Of a stretch of 64,000 nt of DNA, positions 1 through 9,229 are shown in pieces. The translations under genes were made by a program, and so were the position numbers. The notes beneath the pieces were generated by a model that was not told where the DNA came from, did no database searches, and worked only from the letters and a program-made list of their open reading frames with translations. Each line of letters starts with the position of its first letter. Position 1 is the first letter of the stretch. The DNA comes from Staphylococcus lloydii (GTDB taxonomy: Bacteria; Bacillota; Bacilli; Staphylococcales; Staphylococcaceae), in contig NZ_CP064056.1 in the NCBI RefSeq assembly GCF_015775975.1, forward strand, positions 1,364,001 through 1,428,000. The letters run 5' to 3'.

Positions 1-174
1 AGAACTTTAGATAATAAGCGTGTTTTAATTGTAGGTAATCTATCAAATGAAACTGCTTCACTTAATTTAGACATCACGTTTGATGAGTCAAATATTAAAT
101 TACACAATTATAGTAGCACGATAGATTTTAGCCATTTAAAACCTTATGAAGCATTTGTAATTCAATTAAGTTAA
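1..174 (+). CDS. malA: C-terminal end of a glycoside hydrolase 13 alpha-glucosidase (partial)
   Basis: Only the last 57 codons lie in the window, open from base 1 to the TAA at 172-174. The peptide contains RVLIVGNLSNE followed by alternating hydrophobic residues, and it ends with EAFVIQL. This is the look of the C-terminal beta-sandwich of family GH13 alpha-glucosidases. In S. aureus the maltose alpha-glucosidase gene malA lies beside an AraC regulator and zwf, as here. The catalytic barrel is outside the window, so the identification rests on this tail and the gene order. A rho-independent terminator follows 20 bases later. Confidence 0.62.
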   Translation, partial: RTLDNKRVLIVGNLSNETASLNLDITFDESNIKLHNYSSTIDFSHLKPYEAFVIQLS

Positions 175-193
175 ACAAAATAGATTTTAATTA

Positions 194-222
194 GCCGTTA
201 TCGAATAAGATAACGGCTTTTA
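194..222 (+). terminator. Rho-independent terminator after the glucosidase gene
   Basis: A perfect 9-bp stem (GCCGTTATC with GATAACGGC, loop GAATAA) is followed directly by TTTT. It lies 20 bases past the stop codon of the partial gene. Confidence 0.85.
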
Positions 223-350
223 TAGTTGAAGTCATGTTATCACTTTACAAAAATTATCGAATAACTATACTAATAACTATCAACAACATAAAATATATTA
301 ATATAATAAATAGCATAAAATATTGATTGATATTGAAAGTAGGACATTTA

Positions 351-1148
351 ATGAAAAAATTAGCCATAGTTATACTTATTGCTATGAGTATGGGCATTGC
401 TACAGTAATAAGTTTTTTAATAGAAAAGCGATTTCCGCTAACAAATTTTGCTTCACATAACAATACACGTTATTTTGAGGCATCAAATGGATTATATGGG
501 TATTATCATTTATATCAGGCTAAACACCCTAAAGGCGTACTATTATGGCTTCATGGTGATGGCGCATTTGAATTCAAACATCCTAATTCAAAGAGATATT
601 TAGGCGGAGCGTTAGGCATTAAGGAAGTCGCACGACAACACAATTTGACCCTTGTTGTGCCTAAGACACCATCCAAGAAGGATGAAACTTGGTGGACAAA
701 TGGCGCTCAAAACAGTATATATCTAACTGAATTAATCAAAAGTATACCGACTCATCAACATTTATGGATAAGTGGATTCTCAGGTGGAGCCGAAATGACT
801 ACATATTGGTTATTAGAAAAATTACCAAGCATGGACGTTACATCTGGTGGCTCTATTATTTTTAGTGGCGGTGGTTCTCCTAAAATCAAAGGCGTATCGC
901 GTACTTTACCTAAAGAAAAATATATAAAACAACCATATCCACTTACTTGGCTTGTAGGTGAATACGACGATGGTGTGACGAGTAGCGATAATTTCAACTC
1001 ATTAAAACTTAGTAAAGAAGGATATGAATTTTATCGTCAACAAGGTTGGGATAGTAAACGTTATATTATCCCTAAATTTCATCATGTTTTAACTAAAAAC
1101 AATCGTGGCGTATACGGTCAGTTATTACAAAATTATTTAAATGAATAA
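351..1148 (+). CDS. Membrane-anchored or exported alpha/beta hydrolase
   Basis: A 265-residue protein starting with MKKLAIVILIAMSMG, a hydrophobic N-terminal segment (about residues 2-25) that looks like a signal peptide or uncleaved anchor. The mature part carries an alpha/beta-hydrolase oxyanion region (LWLHGDG, about 66-72), a nucleophile elbow GFSGG with Ser about 144, and a late histidine pair (about 244) as catalytic-His candidates. This suggests a serine esterase acting outside the membrane; the substrate cannot be read. A TTG 24 bases upstream is also open, but only the ATG at 351 has a Shine-Dalgarno-like GTAGGA at proper distance. The gene is monocistronic, bounded by terminators. 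Confidence 0.75.
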   Translation: MKKLAIVILIAMSMGIATVISFLIEKRFPLTNFASHNNTRYFEASNGLYGYYHLYQAKHPKGVLLWLHGDGAFEFKHPNSKRYLGGALGIKEVARQHNLTLVVPKTPSKKDETWWTNGAQNSIYLTELIKSIPTHQHLWISGFSGGAEMTTYWLLEKLPSMDVTSGGSIIFSGGGSPKIKGVSRTLPKEKYIKQPYPLTWLVGEYDDGVTSSDNFNSLKLSKEGYEFYRQQGWDSKRYIIPKFHHVLTKNNRGVYGQLLQNYLNE

Positions 1149-1152
1149 ACAT

Positions 1153-1209
1153 AAAAAGCTAGAACATAATCTTATTATAAACCAATAAGTTTACGTTCTA
1201 GCTTTAATT
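1153..1209. terminator. Bidirectional terminator between convergent genes
   Basis: An 11-bp stem (AAAGCTAGAAC with GTTCTAGCTTT) has A-rich DNA on the left and T-rich DNA on the right. It lies between the stop codons of the convergent hydrolase and AraC-family genes and can serve both. Confidence 0.8.
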
Positions 1210-1212
1210 ATA

Positions 1213-2079
1213 TTATAAATCATTATAGTCATCTTGATTTATTGGTAACCATAATTGAACTTTAGTGAAACTGTCATCAAAAGAAATATCAAAAGGATAG
1301 ACTTCTACGTATAAACTATCACGTTCATATGGCAATGTCATTTGAAGGCTTGTTTCGATATAATACCATGCTTCATTCGTAATATAATCAATCTCGCCTT
1401 GCAAATTAAATTTAGCATATTGTCTCTCTGGTAAATAACGACTTTCTAAATGTTCTGGATAGCGATCACTTGGAACACCAACAAAAATCTCAACGCCATA
1501 CTCTAAGGGACAACTAATAACGAAAAGTTCATGTGGGCTAACGTTATTATAACGTTCTAACTCTTTTAACTTGCCATCGACCAATAAGTCTTCTAAAATA
1601 TCAGGTATTTTAAATGGGTTATCTATATTAGCAGCATTGATGAATTCCGCATATCCAACTAAGTTTATACCACTAATTGTTTCTAATCTATACGAATATG
1701 GTGATTTCTCGGTAGTAGTAATTTTTAAATATTGTCTGTTTTTTATATTTAATTGTTCTTTTTTAGCATTCGCTTGTAAAGGAGAAATACCATGGTATTT
1801 ACTAAATTCATTAGCGAAATCATTTGCGGTAGGATAATGATATTTTTTAGCAATATCTACCATCCTGTTAGAACTTGAAATCAGCTCTTGTGCCGCTAAA
1901 GTCATTTTACGTGCGAGTGCATATTCAGAAGGTGACTGCCCAACGATCATTTTAAAACTCTGATCTAAATGATACGGTGAAAGACCAACGTAATCACTAA
2001 GTTGTTGCATATTAAATTGCTCTAGCAAATGATCTTCGATATAAACAATTGCTTGTTGTATTTGCTTGATAACGTCCAA
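1213..2079 (-). CDS. AraC-family regulator with GyrI-like effector-binding domain
   Basis: A predicted transcription factor of about 288 residues. The first 110 residues form an AraC/XylS double helix-turn-helix: LSDYVGLSPYHLDQSFK and a second helix pair ending in FSKYHGISP. The remaining 170 residues resemble the GyrI-like effector-binding fold that often follows AraC domains in Firmicutes. A longer reading from GTG at 2088 is possible, but there the AGGAG box overlaps the start codon. TTG at 2079 has AGGAG 8 bases upstream, so I chose it. The gene sits between the glucosidase region and zwf, as in S. aureus; effector and targets are unknown. Confidence 0.82.
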   Translation of the reverse strand: MDVIKQIQQAIVYIEDHLLEQFNMQQLSDYVGLSPYHLDQSFKMIVGQSPSEYALARKMTLAAQELISSSNRMVDIAKKYHYPTANDFANEFSKYHGISPLQANAKKEQLNIKNRQYLKITTTEKSPYSYRLETISGINLVGYAEFINAANIDNPFKIPDILEDLLVDGKLKELERYNNVSPHELFVISCPLEYGVEIFVGVPSDRYPEHLESRYLPERQYAKFNLQGEIDYITNEAWYYIETSLQMTLPYERDSLYVEVYPFDISFDDSFTKVQLWLPINQDDYNDL

Positions 2080-2283
2080 AACTTCCACTCCTAAAAATCT
2101 AACAATGAAAACATAAGAAAACTAAACAACGCATACTTTATGTTTCACTCTATTTAATATTAATATTGCCGTTTTCTTAATAGTTTACACCATTTCTTCA
2201 CATCTGACATCTAAAGTGCTACTATCTCTTAAAGTTTTACACTTATTTATGATTTAAGTTATATAATAACACAAGTGAAATAC

Positions 2284-2330
2284 AATAAAAAAGCGACAAC
2301 AACAGTGTACTTTCACACCATTGCTGTCGT
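2284..2330 (-). terminator. Terminator of zwf
   Basis: Read on the minus strand, an imperfect stem (GACAGCAATGGTGT with ACACTGTTGTTGTC) is followed by GCTTTTTT. It lies just past the zwf stop codon. Confidence 0.8.
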
Positions 2331-2348
2331 ATTAACAAGTACTACTAA

Positions 2349-3833
2349 TTAATGGATATCTTCCCACCAATGGAAGCCATCTCTACTTAATAATAAATCA
2401 CTTTCTAACGGACCATTTGTACCCGCTTCATAGTTAGGGAAGTCTGGTTTTGTTTTATCCCAGTATTCTTGTATTGCATCGACGAATTTCCAAGTTGATT
2501 TTAATTCTTCCCAATGCGTAAAGTTTGTTGCATCGCCATTTAGACAATCGAATAGTAAGTTTTCATACGCATCGACAGTGTTCATTTTATCTTGAGCGCT
2601 CATCGCATAAGACAATTGAACAGGTTCTGTTTCAATACCTTGAACATTCTTTTTGGCATTTAGATGTAACGAAACACCTTCATTAGGTTGAATATTGATA
2701 ACGAGTAAATTTGAGTCTAATTTTTTATCTGTTTCGTAATACAAGTTCATAGGTACTTCTTTAAACTCAACTACAACTTGAATTGTTTTACTCTTCATAC
2801 GTTTACCAGTTCTAATATAGAATGGCACGCCAGCCCATCTAAAGTTATCGATAGTTAATTTACCTGAAACAAAAGTAGGGGTTTTTGAATCTTCAGCTAC
2901 ACGGTCTTCGTCACGATATTTTTTAACTTCTTGATCACCAATGACACCTTTATCATATTGACCTCTAACAAAGTTTTGGCTAACTTCATCTGATTCTAAT
3001 TTTCTTAATGATTTTAATGCTTTTACTTTTTCGGCACGAATATCTTCACTGTGTAAACTAATAGGGGCTTCCATAGCTAATAAGGCTACCATTTGTAACA
3101 TATGGTTTTGAACCATATCTTTTAATGCACCACTTGATTCGTAATAACCGCCTCTATCTTCAACACCAAGTATTTCAGAAGATGTAATTTGAATATTTGA
3201 GATATATTTATTGTTCCATAAAGGTTCGAACATTGCATTAGCAAAACGTAGTACTTCAATATTTTGGACCATATCTTTACCTAAATAGTGGTCGATACGA
3301 TATATTTCTTCTTCTTTAAATGAACGACGTAATTGTTCATTTAATTGTTCTGCAGATTTAAGATCAGAGCCGAATGGTTTTTCGATTACTAATCGTTTAA
3401 AGCCATCAGTATCAGTTAAACCTGATGATTTTAAGTAATCAGAAATTTCACCAAAGAATTTTGGTGCCATAGCTAAGTAGAATAATCTATTACCTTCAAG
3501 TTTGAATTCTTTATCTAGATTATTACTAAATTCTAATAAAGATTCATAACTCGCTTCATCACTAACATCATGTCTATGGTAAAATATGTGTTCCATAAAT
3601 TTATCTAAATGCTTAGTGTTTTTCACATGTTCTTGAATTGACGACTTCACTTGACTACGGAAATCATCGTTTGAAATGTCTCTTCTACCAATTCCTATAA
3701 TTGCGATTTGTTCATTTAAATTTTCTTGTTGATATAAATGGAATAACGATGGAAATAATTTTCTATGGCTCAAATCACCAGTCGCTCCGAATATAGTAAT
3801 TAAACAAGGAATGTTCTTATTTCTAGTACTCAA
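2349..3833 (-). CDS. zwf: Glucose-6-phosphate 1-dehydrogenase
   Basis: The 494-residue product catalyses the first oxidative pentose phosphate step, oxidising glucose 6-phosphate to 6-phosphogluconolactone with NADP+. The N-terminal dinucleotide-binding motif GATGDL is at 16-21, EKPFGSD at 151-157, and the active-site signature RIDHYLGK at 179-186. Length is normal for the family. The start is TTG, with GAGGT 7 bases upstream on the minus strand. The gene has its own terminator and diverges from rnz, from which its start is only about 150 bases away. The same zwf/rnz divergent arrangement is known from other staphylococci. Confidence 0.97.
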   Translation of the reverse strand: MSTRNKNIPCLITIFGATGDLSHRKLFPSLFHLYQQENLNEQIAIIGIGRRDISNDDFRSQVKSSIQEHVKNTKHLDKFMEHIFYHRHDVSDEASYESLLEFSNNLDKEFKLEGNRLFYLAMAPKFFGEISDYLKSSGLTDTDGFKRLVIEKPFGSDLKSAEQLNEQLRRSFKEEEIYRIDHYLGKDMVQNIEVLRFANAMFEPLWNNKYISNIQITSSEILGVEDRGGYYESSGALKDMVQNHMLQMVALLAMEAPISLHSEDIRAEKVKALKSLRKLESDEVSQNFVRGQYDKGVIGDQEVKKYRDEDRVAEDSKTPTFVSGKLTIDNFRWAGVPFYIRTGKRMKSKTIQVVVEFKEVPMNLYYETDKKLDSNLLVINIQPNEGVSLHLNAKKNVQGIETEPVQLSYAMSAQDKMNTVDAYENLLFDCLNGDATNFTHWEELKSTWKFVDAIQEYWDKTKPDFPNYEAGTNGPLESDLLLSRDGFHWWEDIH

Positions 3834-3950
3834 GATAAAAACCTCAATTCTTTTTAAAATCTTACTTAATTATAGAACAATTATTACCATAGTTCATATA
3901 ATTTTGCTCGAAAACAATTTCTTCTTTATTATAACATTATTCTTTATATA

Positions 3951-3959
3951 TGCTAAAAT
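3951..3959 (+). promoter_or_regulatory. Candidate extended -10 promoter of rnz
   Basis: TGCTAAAAT is an extended -10 element (TGN before TAAAAT) 26 bases upstream of the rnz start codon. No good -35 box is seen at the usual distance. This is inferred from sequence only. Confidence 0.4.
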
Positions 3960-3984
3960 ATGTTCAAGAAGAGGAGGCTCATGC

Positions 3985-4905
3985 ATGGAAATAACTTTTT
4001 TTGGTACCAGTGCTGGTTTACCTACAAAAGAGCGTAACACTCAAGCAATTGCACTTAATTTGGAACCATACTTAAATAATATATGGTTATTCGACGTAGG
4101 AGAAGCAACTCAACATCAAATATTACATCACTCTATAAAATTAGGTAAGGTTAATCACATCTTTATAACTCATATGCATGGCGATCATATTTTTGGGCTT
4201 CCTGGTATTTTAACTACACGTTCATTTCAAGGTGGGGAAGGTAAACCGTTGACGATAATCGGACCAAAAGGCATTAAAGAATATGTCGAAACAACGTTAA
4301 GAGTTTCAGAATCGCGTTTAAATTACCCATTAACATTTATCGAGATAGACGATCATTTTGCATATCAACATAATGGTTTTACAGTTACAGCTAACTTATT
4401 AAATCACGGGATTCCTTCTTATGGCTATCGTATAGAAGCACCTTACACACCAGGCAAAATTGATGTAGCAGCTTTAAAAAATATTGGCTTAGAACCCGGG
4501 CCAAAGTATCAAGAGATAAAAGCCAATGATACATTTGAATACGATGGTTTGATATATGATTCAAATGAATTCAAAGGAGCGCCCACACGAGGCCCCATCA
4601 TTGCTATATTCGGTGATACCAAACCATGTACCAATGAATATTTAATTGCAAACGATGCAGATGTGATGGTTCATGAGGGTACCTATTTAGAAGGCGACAA
4701 AACGTTAGCTAATAATTATAATCATAGTCATATTGAAGATGTCTTTGAGCTAATGACACGGGCAGATGTTAAATATGCACTTATAACACATATTAGTAAT
4801 CGTTATACTTTTGAAGATGTGGAAGATATTTATAATGATTTAGTTTCAAAGCGCCGACAAACAAACTTTAAATTCGTCTGTGATTTTGACACGTATAAGT
4901 TTTAA
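3985..4905 (+). CDS. rnz: Ribonuclease Z (tRNA 3' endonuclease)
   Basis: A 306-residue metallo-beta-lactamase-fold nuclease that trims the 3' trailers of tRNA precursors in the cytoplasm. The product begins [18 protein letters not shown], and the zinc-binding motif HMHGDH is at residues 63-68. Further family landmarks are [11 protein letters not shown] and a C-terminal THISNRY region with its metal-ligand histidine. An upstream-extended frame exists, but the ATG at 3985 has the strong AAGAGGAGG ribosome-binding site, and translation from it gives the usual family length. The gene is monocistronic, ending before a strong hairpin at 4987. Confidence 0.96.
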   Translation: MEITFFGTSAGLPTKERNTQAIALNLEPYLNNIWLFDVGEATQHQILHHSIKLGKVNHIFITHMHGDHIFGLPGILTTRSFQGGEGKPLTIIGPKGIKEYVETTLRVSESRLNYPLTFIEIDDHFAYQHNGFTVTANLLNHGIPSYGYRIEAPYTPGKIDVAALKNIGLEPGPKYQEIKANDTFEYDGLIYDSNEFKGAPTRGPIIAIFGDTKPCTNEYLIANDADVMVHEGTYLEGDKTLANNYNHSHIEDVFELMTRADVKYALITHISNRYTFEDVEDIYNDLVSKRRQTNFKFVCDFDTYKF

Positions 4906-4986
4906 TATTAAATTACATATAATCTTTTGAAGCACATTATTCTGTGATAGAGGATATGAAATTGTTGAAGTTAAATTAAAATTAGA

Positions 4987-5012
4987 AGAGGGGATAAATT
5001 CCCCTCTTTTTT
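4987..5012 (+). terminator. Terminator of rnz
   Basis: A 7-bp GC-rich stem (AGAGGGG with CCCCTCT) with a short loop is followed by six Ts, about 80 bases after the rnz stop. Confidence 0.85.
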
Positions 5013-5014
5013 AA

Positions 5015-5245
5015 TTAAAAAATTAATGATACTAATATTAAAATTGAACTAATGATAAATAAAAGCGACGCAATTTTTTCTCGTTCAAAGAGATATATTG
5101 AAGTAGAAAGAGTAAATAAGAATAAAAGGACTAATCTAAATGTTTCTCCGAATGAAAACACATTTATAAAATCTAATAAAAACCCAAGAAAAAATACTAC
5201 ACTTCCTATAAACAAAATTATTTGATAGGATTTCCAATCATTCAT
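5015..5245 (-). CDS. Small hydrophobic membrane protein, function unknown
   Basis: A 76-residue product dominated by hydrophobic residues. I read about three membrane segments: near residues 8-28, 35-50 and 58-76. There are few charges, mainly one short charged stretch (FEREK) between the second and third. AAAGGAGA lies 6 bases before the ATG, a strong ribosome-binding site that supports real expression. I do not recognise the family. It is convergent with rnz and stands alone. A remnant of another gene lies upstream, so this stretch between rnz and proC looks like a variable spot. Confidence 0.6.
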   Translation of the reverse strand: MNDWKSYQIILFIGSVVFFLGFLLDFINVFSFGETFRLVLLFLFTLSTSIYLFEREKIASLLFIISSILILVSLIF

Positions 5246-5663
5246 GCAAACTCTCCTTTATTTATTCTTTGCTATTAATACTTACATAAATCAAACAAAA
5301 GTAAAACCAATATTATTTTTACGAAAATATATTTCAATCAATTTCTTTAAAAATTCTTCGAAGCATTTACGTATTAATTTTTGTAGATATAAATATCTTA
5401 TAAAAACTCAACTTAACAAATAGAGGTCCAGTTGGTTTTCAAGCTTAATGCAATATTTTTGACATTAATACCGACCATCAGTTATTAAACTTTAATGTTC
5501 ATAAAGCAGTCATGGAAGAATACTTAGATAATTCTCAGTTTCTTTATGTAATCAAAGCAGCAATCACAACATTGCAACAAATGAAAAAATATGACCTTTA
5601 ATTGATATATGCACTGACTCAGTTTATCTATGTAATTGTATTAACAATTAATTATTAGTCATT
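5246..5663. other. Long intergenic stretch with no intact gene
   Basis: Between the small membrane protein and the proC terminator no intact reading frame with a ribosome-binding site is visible. The left 160 bases are AT-rich with nothing recognisable. The right part holds a protein-like remnant (listed separately) and a short imperfect repeat, TCAGTTTCTTTATGTAAT near 5538 and TCAGTTTATCTATGTAAT near 5617. Confidence 0.6.
5410..5601 (+). pseudogene. Remnant of an unidentified protein gene (C-terminal part, with in-frame stop)
   Basis: One frame reads like protein coding: NLTNRGPVGFQA, then TAA at 5446-5448, then in the same frame INTDHQLLNFNVHKAVMEEY and onward to ITTLQQMKKYDL and a TAA at 5599-5601. 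The amphipathic pattern and codon choice resemble real genes, yet no start codon with a ribosome-binding site and no upstream body are present. I infer a decayed 3' end of a lost gene. I do not recognise the family. An alternative is a chance open stretch of 50 codons. Confidence 0.42.
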
Positions 5664-5706
5664 AAAGAAAGAGATAGACGTCATTTATACGTCTATCTCT
5701 TTCTTT
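5664..5706. terminator. Strong symmetric terminator downstream of proC
   Basis: A perfect 18-bp stem (AAAGAAAGAGATAGACGT with ACGTCTATCTCTTTCTTT) with a 7-base loop. T-rich arms occur on either strand. It lies 18 bases past the proC stop codon. Confidence 0.88.
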
Positions 5707-5724
5707 AAATATTATTATAAACTT

Positions 5725-6540
5725 TTAATCATCATCTTGATTAGATAATTCGATACTTCTATTAACAGCAGAACGCAGACAATCTTCGAAAATACCTTCT
5801 ATATCATATTCAGATAAGGCATTTAGTCCAGCTTGTGTCGTACCACCTTTAGAAGTAATATTTTTACGTAACTGTCCCATGCTTAATTCTGATCTTTCAA
5901 TCATTTTACTCGTACCTATAATTAAGTTTCTAATTGATTCTTCTACTTGGTCTTTTTCTAATCCTAAACGCGTACCAGCTGTAACATACTGTTCAAATAC
6001 GTGATATAAAAATGCAGGACCGCTTCCTGTTATTGCTGTGACTTGATGTAAGTTGTCCTCCGGTACTTCAATAGCAGAACCGAAAGCATTAATTAAATTA
6101 TCAACTTCATCCTTAGAAGTAGCCCCAAAGTTACTTGAGAAGCTTATACCTGTTACAGAATGACCGACATGTGCATTTGTATTAGGCATAATACGCGCTA
6201 CAGGATTTTTAGTATCTAATTGCTCTCTGATATAATCCATTGGCAAACCAGCCATAATCGAGATAAATTTATTTTTATCAGTAATATAGGGTCTAATTCT
6301 TTCTGCTAACGTTTCAAAATCATATGGTTTTGTACCAATGAAGACGTAATCAGCTTTGGCAAGCAACGCTTCATCATCGTAACTATAATTAACACCGAGT
6401 TGCTCTGCGTAATCCTTTAAAGCTTGCTCATTCGATCTATTTGTTAAATAGATATCGTTTGAATCAATAACATTTGAATTAACTATCCCAGTAAAAATGG
6501 CATGTGCCATATTACCTGCTCCGTAAAACACTAGTTTCAT
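5725..6540 (-). CDS. proC: Pyrroline-5-carboxylate reductase
   Basis: A 271-residue enzyme that reduces pyrroline-5-carboxylate to proline with NAD(P)H, the last step of proline synthesis. The Rossmann motif GAGNMA is at 7-12. The C-terminal family region contains TAITGSGPAFLYH and a TSKGGTTQAGL signature near residues 229-239. Length is typical. The ATG at 6540 has AAGGAAG about 10 bases upstream. The gene stands alone, convergent with the remnant region and divergent from the neighbouring short-chain dehydrogenase. Confidence 0.96.
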   Translation of the reverse strand: MKLVFYGAGNMAHAIFTGIVNSNVIDSNDIYLTNRSNEQALKDYAEQLGVNYSYDDEALLAKADYVFIGTKPYDFETLAERIRPYITDKNKFISIMAGLPMDYIREQLDTKNPVARIMPNTNAHVGHSVTGISFSSNFGATSKDEVDNLINAFGSAIEVPEDNLHQVTAITGSGPAFLYHVFEQYVTAGTRLGLEKDQVEESIRNLIIGTSKMIERSELSMGQLRKNITSKGGTTQAGLNALSEYDIEGIFEDCLRSAVNRSIELSNQDDD

Positions 6541-6680
6541 GTAGAATCAACACTTCCTTATTATGTGATGTTTCCATACTAACATAGTTGTATTATTTTC
6601 CTAATTATATGTAATTATTTACAAAGGTAAAGAATAAATTTATACTATTAAAAATATTAAATTAGTAGCGAGGTGTTATT

Positions 6681-7439
6681 TTGAAAGGGCAACATTATAT
6701 AATGACAGGGGCAACCAGTGGCTTAGGATTAGCATTATTAAAATCTTTATTACAACAACACGTACAAGTAACTGTTTTGGCACGTAACCCTCAAAAAATT
6801 GCACAATTAACTCATTCTGTTAACGCTAAACAGTTAACTATAATTCAATGTGATTTACTTAATCTTGATGATATAAACAACGTTACTTCACAACTACCTA
6901 ACACGCATATAGATGGTTTAATATATAGTTCGGGGACAGGGTATTTTAAATCGTTACAAGCACATAATACGGATGAAATATTAGAAACATATCAAATAAA
7001 TATCGTTAATTTTAATGTATTGTTTAAGATTTTACTGCCATATTTTACTAATGAAGCTTCTATAGTTGGAATCGGCAGCCAAGCAGCATTTACAACACAA
7101 GCTTATGCAGCACATTATGGTGCAAGTAAAGCGGCATTTATTCAATTAATGAATGCGTTACGCTTAGAACATCCTTCTTTTCATGTTATGACGGTTAATA
7201 CAGGACCTGTAAATACGCCATTTCACAATCATGCAGATCCAACTTTAAAATACGCCAAAAAATATCAACGCATTATGCTAGACCCTACACGTTTAGCACA
7301 TGATATTATAGAAGGCATTAATAAGCGTAAAATAGAGATTAATCAACCGAAATGGATGCATGTTATGCTCAAATTTTATAATTTAGCACCACGCACGCTT
7401 GAGCGCCTTTTCCCATTTGTGTTTAAAAATAAAAAGTAA
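6681..7439 (+). CDS. Short-chain dehydrogenase/reductase
   Basis: A 252-residue classical SDR oxidoreductase. The cofactor motif TGATSGLG is at 9-16, and ARN after the second strand suggests NADP(H) preference. The catalytic residues are Ser133 (in GIGSQAA), Tyr146 and Lys150 (YGASK). Substrate is unknown. The C-terminus has a basic hydrophobic tail (MHVMLKFYNLAPRTLERLFP) that might touch the membrane. The start is TTG with GAGGTG upstream. The gene lies divergent from proC and is closed by a terminator shared with the convergent aldo/keto reductase gene. Confidence 0.88.
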   Translation: MKGQHYIMTGATSGLGLALLKSLLQQHVQVTVLARNPQKIAQLTHSVNAKQLTIIQCDLLNLDDINNVTSQLPNTHIDGLIYSSGTGYFKSLQAHNTDEILETYQINIVNFNVLFKILLPYFTNEASIVGIGSQAAFTTQAYAAHYGASKAAFIQLMNALRLEHPSFHVMTVNTGPVNTPFHNHADPTLKYAKKYQRIMLDPTRLAHDIIEGINKRKIEINQPKWMHVMLKFYNLAPRTLERLFPFVFKNKK

Positions 7440-7450
7440 GTATTAATATA

Positions 7451-7487
7451 AAAATCCCAACAATTTAACATTGTCGGGATTTTTTAT
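7451..7487. terminator. Bidirectional terminator between SDR and aldo/keto reductase genes
   Basis: A 12-bp stem with one mismatch (AATCCCAACAAT with ATTGTCGGGATT) has T-runs on both outer sides. It lies between convergent stop codons. Confidence 0.82.
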
Positions 7488-7492
7488 ATTAC

Positions 7493-8407
7493 TTATTTTA
7501 CGTGCTGAGTATATTGTAAGTTTTTCACACGTTCTCTTGCTGCTTTTAACTGTTCGTTACTAATGTTTTGTGCCGCTTCATAATTTTTAATATTTTCTTC
7601 AAGTTGAGCAGGGCTGCTAGCGCCTACAATAATAGAGCCTAATGCTTCTTGTGATTTCAAATATTTAAATGTTAAAGCTGTTAAATTATTTTCTACTTCT
7701 TTAATTGAGGCAATTGTTTCTCCTAATTCTTGATAAGTGTAATCAAAAATACCTTCACTAAATTTATTATCCAATGCCTTACTACTATTAGCAGTAAGAA
7801 GTCCTTTAAATACTGGTCCACGCGCAAGCATTTTCACGTTGTGCGCATTAACTTCATCAACTATATCTTCCGGTCTGTTATCAATAAGGTTAAATTGTGA
7901 CATTAACGTTTCTATTTGACTATGTTCTAAATAATATCTTATAACATTAGGTCTAATAGAAGAAATGCCATACGCTCGAACAATACCTTCTTGTTTTAAC
8001 TCATCAAAAGCACTAATTGTTTCATCTAAAGGATCATCTATCGTACCACCATGTAATTGATATAAATCTAATTCATCTAAACCTAAATTCTTCAATGAAT
8101 CTTTTACTGCTGATTTAATATATTTCTTTGATGGATCCCAGAATGTTGAACCATCATCTTTTAAATGGTTGCCTACTTTTGTACCAATGACGATATCATC
8201 TCGGTTTTGATATTTTTTCAATGCCTTACCGACAATTTCTTCATTGATTCCTTTATCATAAACATCAGCTGTATCAAAATAAGTGATACCTTGATCAATT
8301 GCACTTTCGATTATTGTTTCAGCCTTGTCATATTCAGTACCAAGACTCATACAACCTAATCCTACGTCAGATATTTCAATGCCACTTTTTAATATGTTCT
8401 TTTGCAT
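7493..8407 (-). CDS. Aldo/keto reductase
   Basis: A 304-residue TIM-barrel NADPH-dependent oxidoreductase. The catalytic tetrad is readable: Asp45 (YFDTAD), Tyr50, Lys77 (IGTKVG) and His119 (YQLHGG). Near the C-terminus, SIIVGASSPAQLEENIKNYE is the family's cofactor-phosphate-binding region. Substrate cannot be assigned; it resembles the bacterial general oxidoreductase type also found in S. aureus in this neighbourhood. The ATG at 8407 has AAAGGAGA 6 bases upstream. It is transcribed alone, away from the Nudix-fur group. Confidence 0.9.
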   Translation of the reverse strand: MQKNILKSGIEISDVGLGCMSLGTEYDKAETIIESAIDQGITYFDTADVYDKGINEEIVGKALKKYQNRDDIVIGTKVGNHLKDDGSTFWDPSKKYIKSAVKDSLKNLGLDELDLYQLHGGTIDDPLDETISAFDELKQEGIVRAYGISSIRPNVIRYYLEHSQIETLMSQFNLIDNRPEDIVDEVNAHNVKMLARGPVFKGLLTANSSKALDNKFSEGIFDYTYQELGETIASIKEVENNLTALTFKYLKSQEALGSIIVGASSPAQLEENIKNYEAAQNISNEQLKAARERVKNLQYTQHVK

Positions 8408-8582
8408 GTTGTTTCTCCTTTCGATACACTAATGAGATAAGATAAAGAGGCGTACAAATTAAAGTAATAACTTAGTTTGTAACTGTTAATATTCATTCAT
8501 AAAAAAATTGTGTATTACACCTCTATTATCAATATATCAATCTTAACAGTAACGATTAAATAATTAAAGGAACGTGATTACT

Positions 8583-9125
8583 ATGAACTTATATGAAAAA
8601 ACTACTAATAAAACGAGTATATATGAAGGAAAAATAATAGATTTAGAAGTACACGATGTTGAATTACCAAACGGCGAAACTTCTTCACGAGAAATAGTTT
8701 TACATAATGGGGCTGTCGCTGTATGCGCCTTAACGCCTGACAATAAAATCGTATTGGTCGAACAATTTAGAAAACCACTGGATGATACTATGTTAGAAAT
8801 ACCGGCAGGCAAATTAGAAATAGGGGAAGAACGAGAAGAAGCGGCCATGAGAGAATTAGAAGAAGAAACAGGTTACAAAGCAAAATCACTGCAACTTATT
8901 ACTGATATGTACGGTTCACCTGGGTTTACGAATGAAAAAATATCTATTTACCTAGCTACAGAATTACTTCCTGGTGAAACACATTTAGACGAAGATGAAT
9001 TTATAGAAATTCACGAATTATCAATTAACGAGGCTCAAGAAAAGCTCGCTAATAACGAAATAAACGATGCTAAAACTATTATTGCAATTCAATACCTATT
9101 ACTTAATTATAATCATTCTAAATAG
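8583..9125 (+). CDS. nudF: Nudix hydrolase, ADP-ribose pyrophosphatase type
   Basis: A 180-residue protein with a complete Nudix box at about 76-98: Gly, five residues, Glu, then REL and EEETGY. It also has the N-terminal IYEGKIIDLEVHDVELPNG region typical of ADP-ribose pyrophosphatases. It probably cleaves ADP-ribose to AMP and ribose 5-phosphate. The frame opens at GTG 8574, but AAAGGA sits one base before that codon and 10 bases before ATG 8583, so I chose the ATG. It lies upstream of fur in the same orientation, as in S. aureus. Confidence 0.92.
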   Translation: MNLYEKTTNKTSIYEGKIIDLEVHDVELPNGETSSREIVLHNGAVAVCALTPDNKIVLVEQFRKPLDDTMLEIPAGKLEIGEEREEAAMRELEEETGYKAKSLQLITDMYGSPGFTNEKISIYLATELLPGETHLDEDEFIEIHELSINEAQEKLANNEINDAKTIIAIQYLLLNYNHSK

Positions 9126-9195
9126 ATAATAGAATTAACTTGCGAATTTTATCAATTATTGGTATTTTAGATATATATCATAATGTAAATTAAAA

Positions 9196-9213
9196 TGATT
9201 ATAATTATTAGTA
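9196..9213 (+). promoter_or_regulatory. PerR/Fur-like operator upstream of fur
   Basis: TGATTATAATTATTA matches the 7-1-7 Fur-type inverted repeat (TGATAAT, one base, ATTATCA) at 12 of 14 positions. The overlapping TTATAATTATTAGTA matches the PerR box TTATAATTATTATAA at 13 of 15. It lies directly before the fur ribosome-binding site. In S. aureus fur is known to belong to the PerR regulon. Which repressor binds cannot be decided from sequence. Confidence 0.6.
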
Positions 9214-9229
9214 GGGGAGTGAGGCTTCC

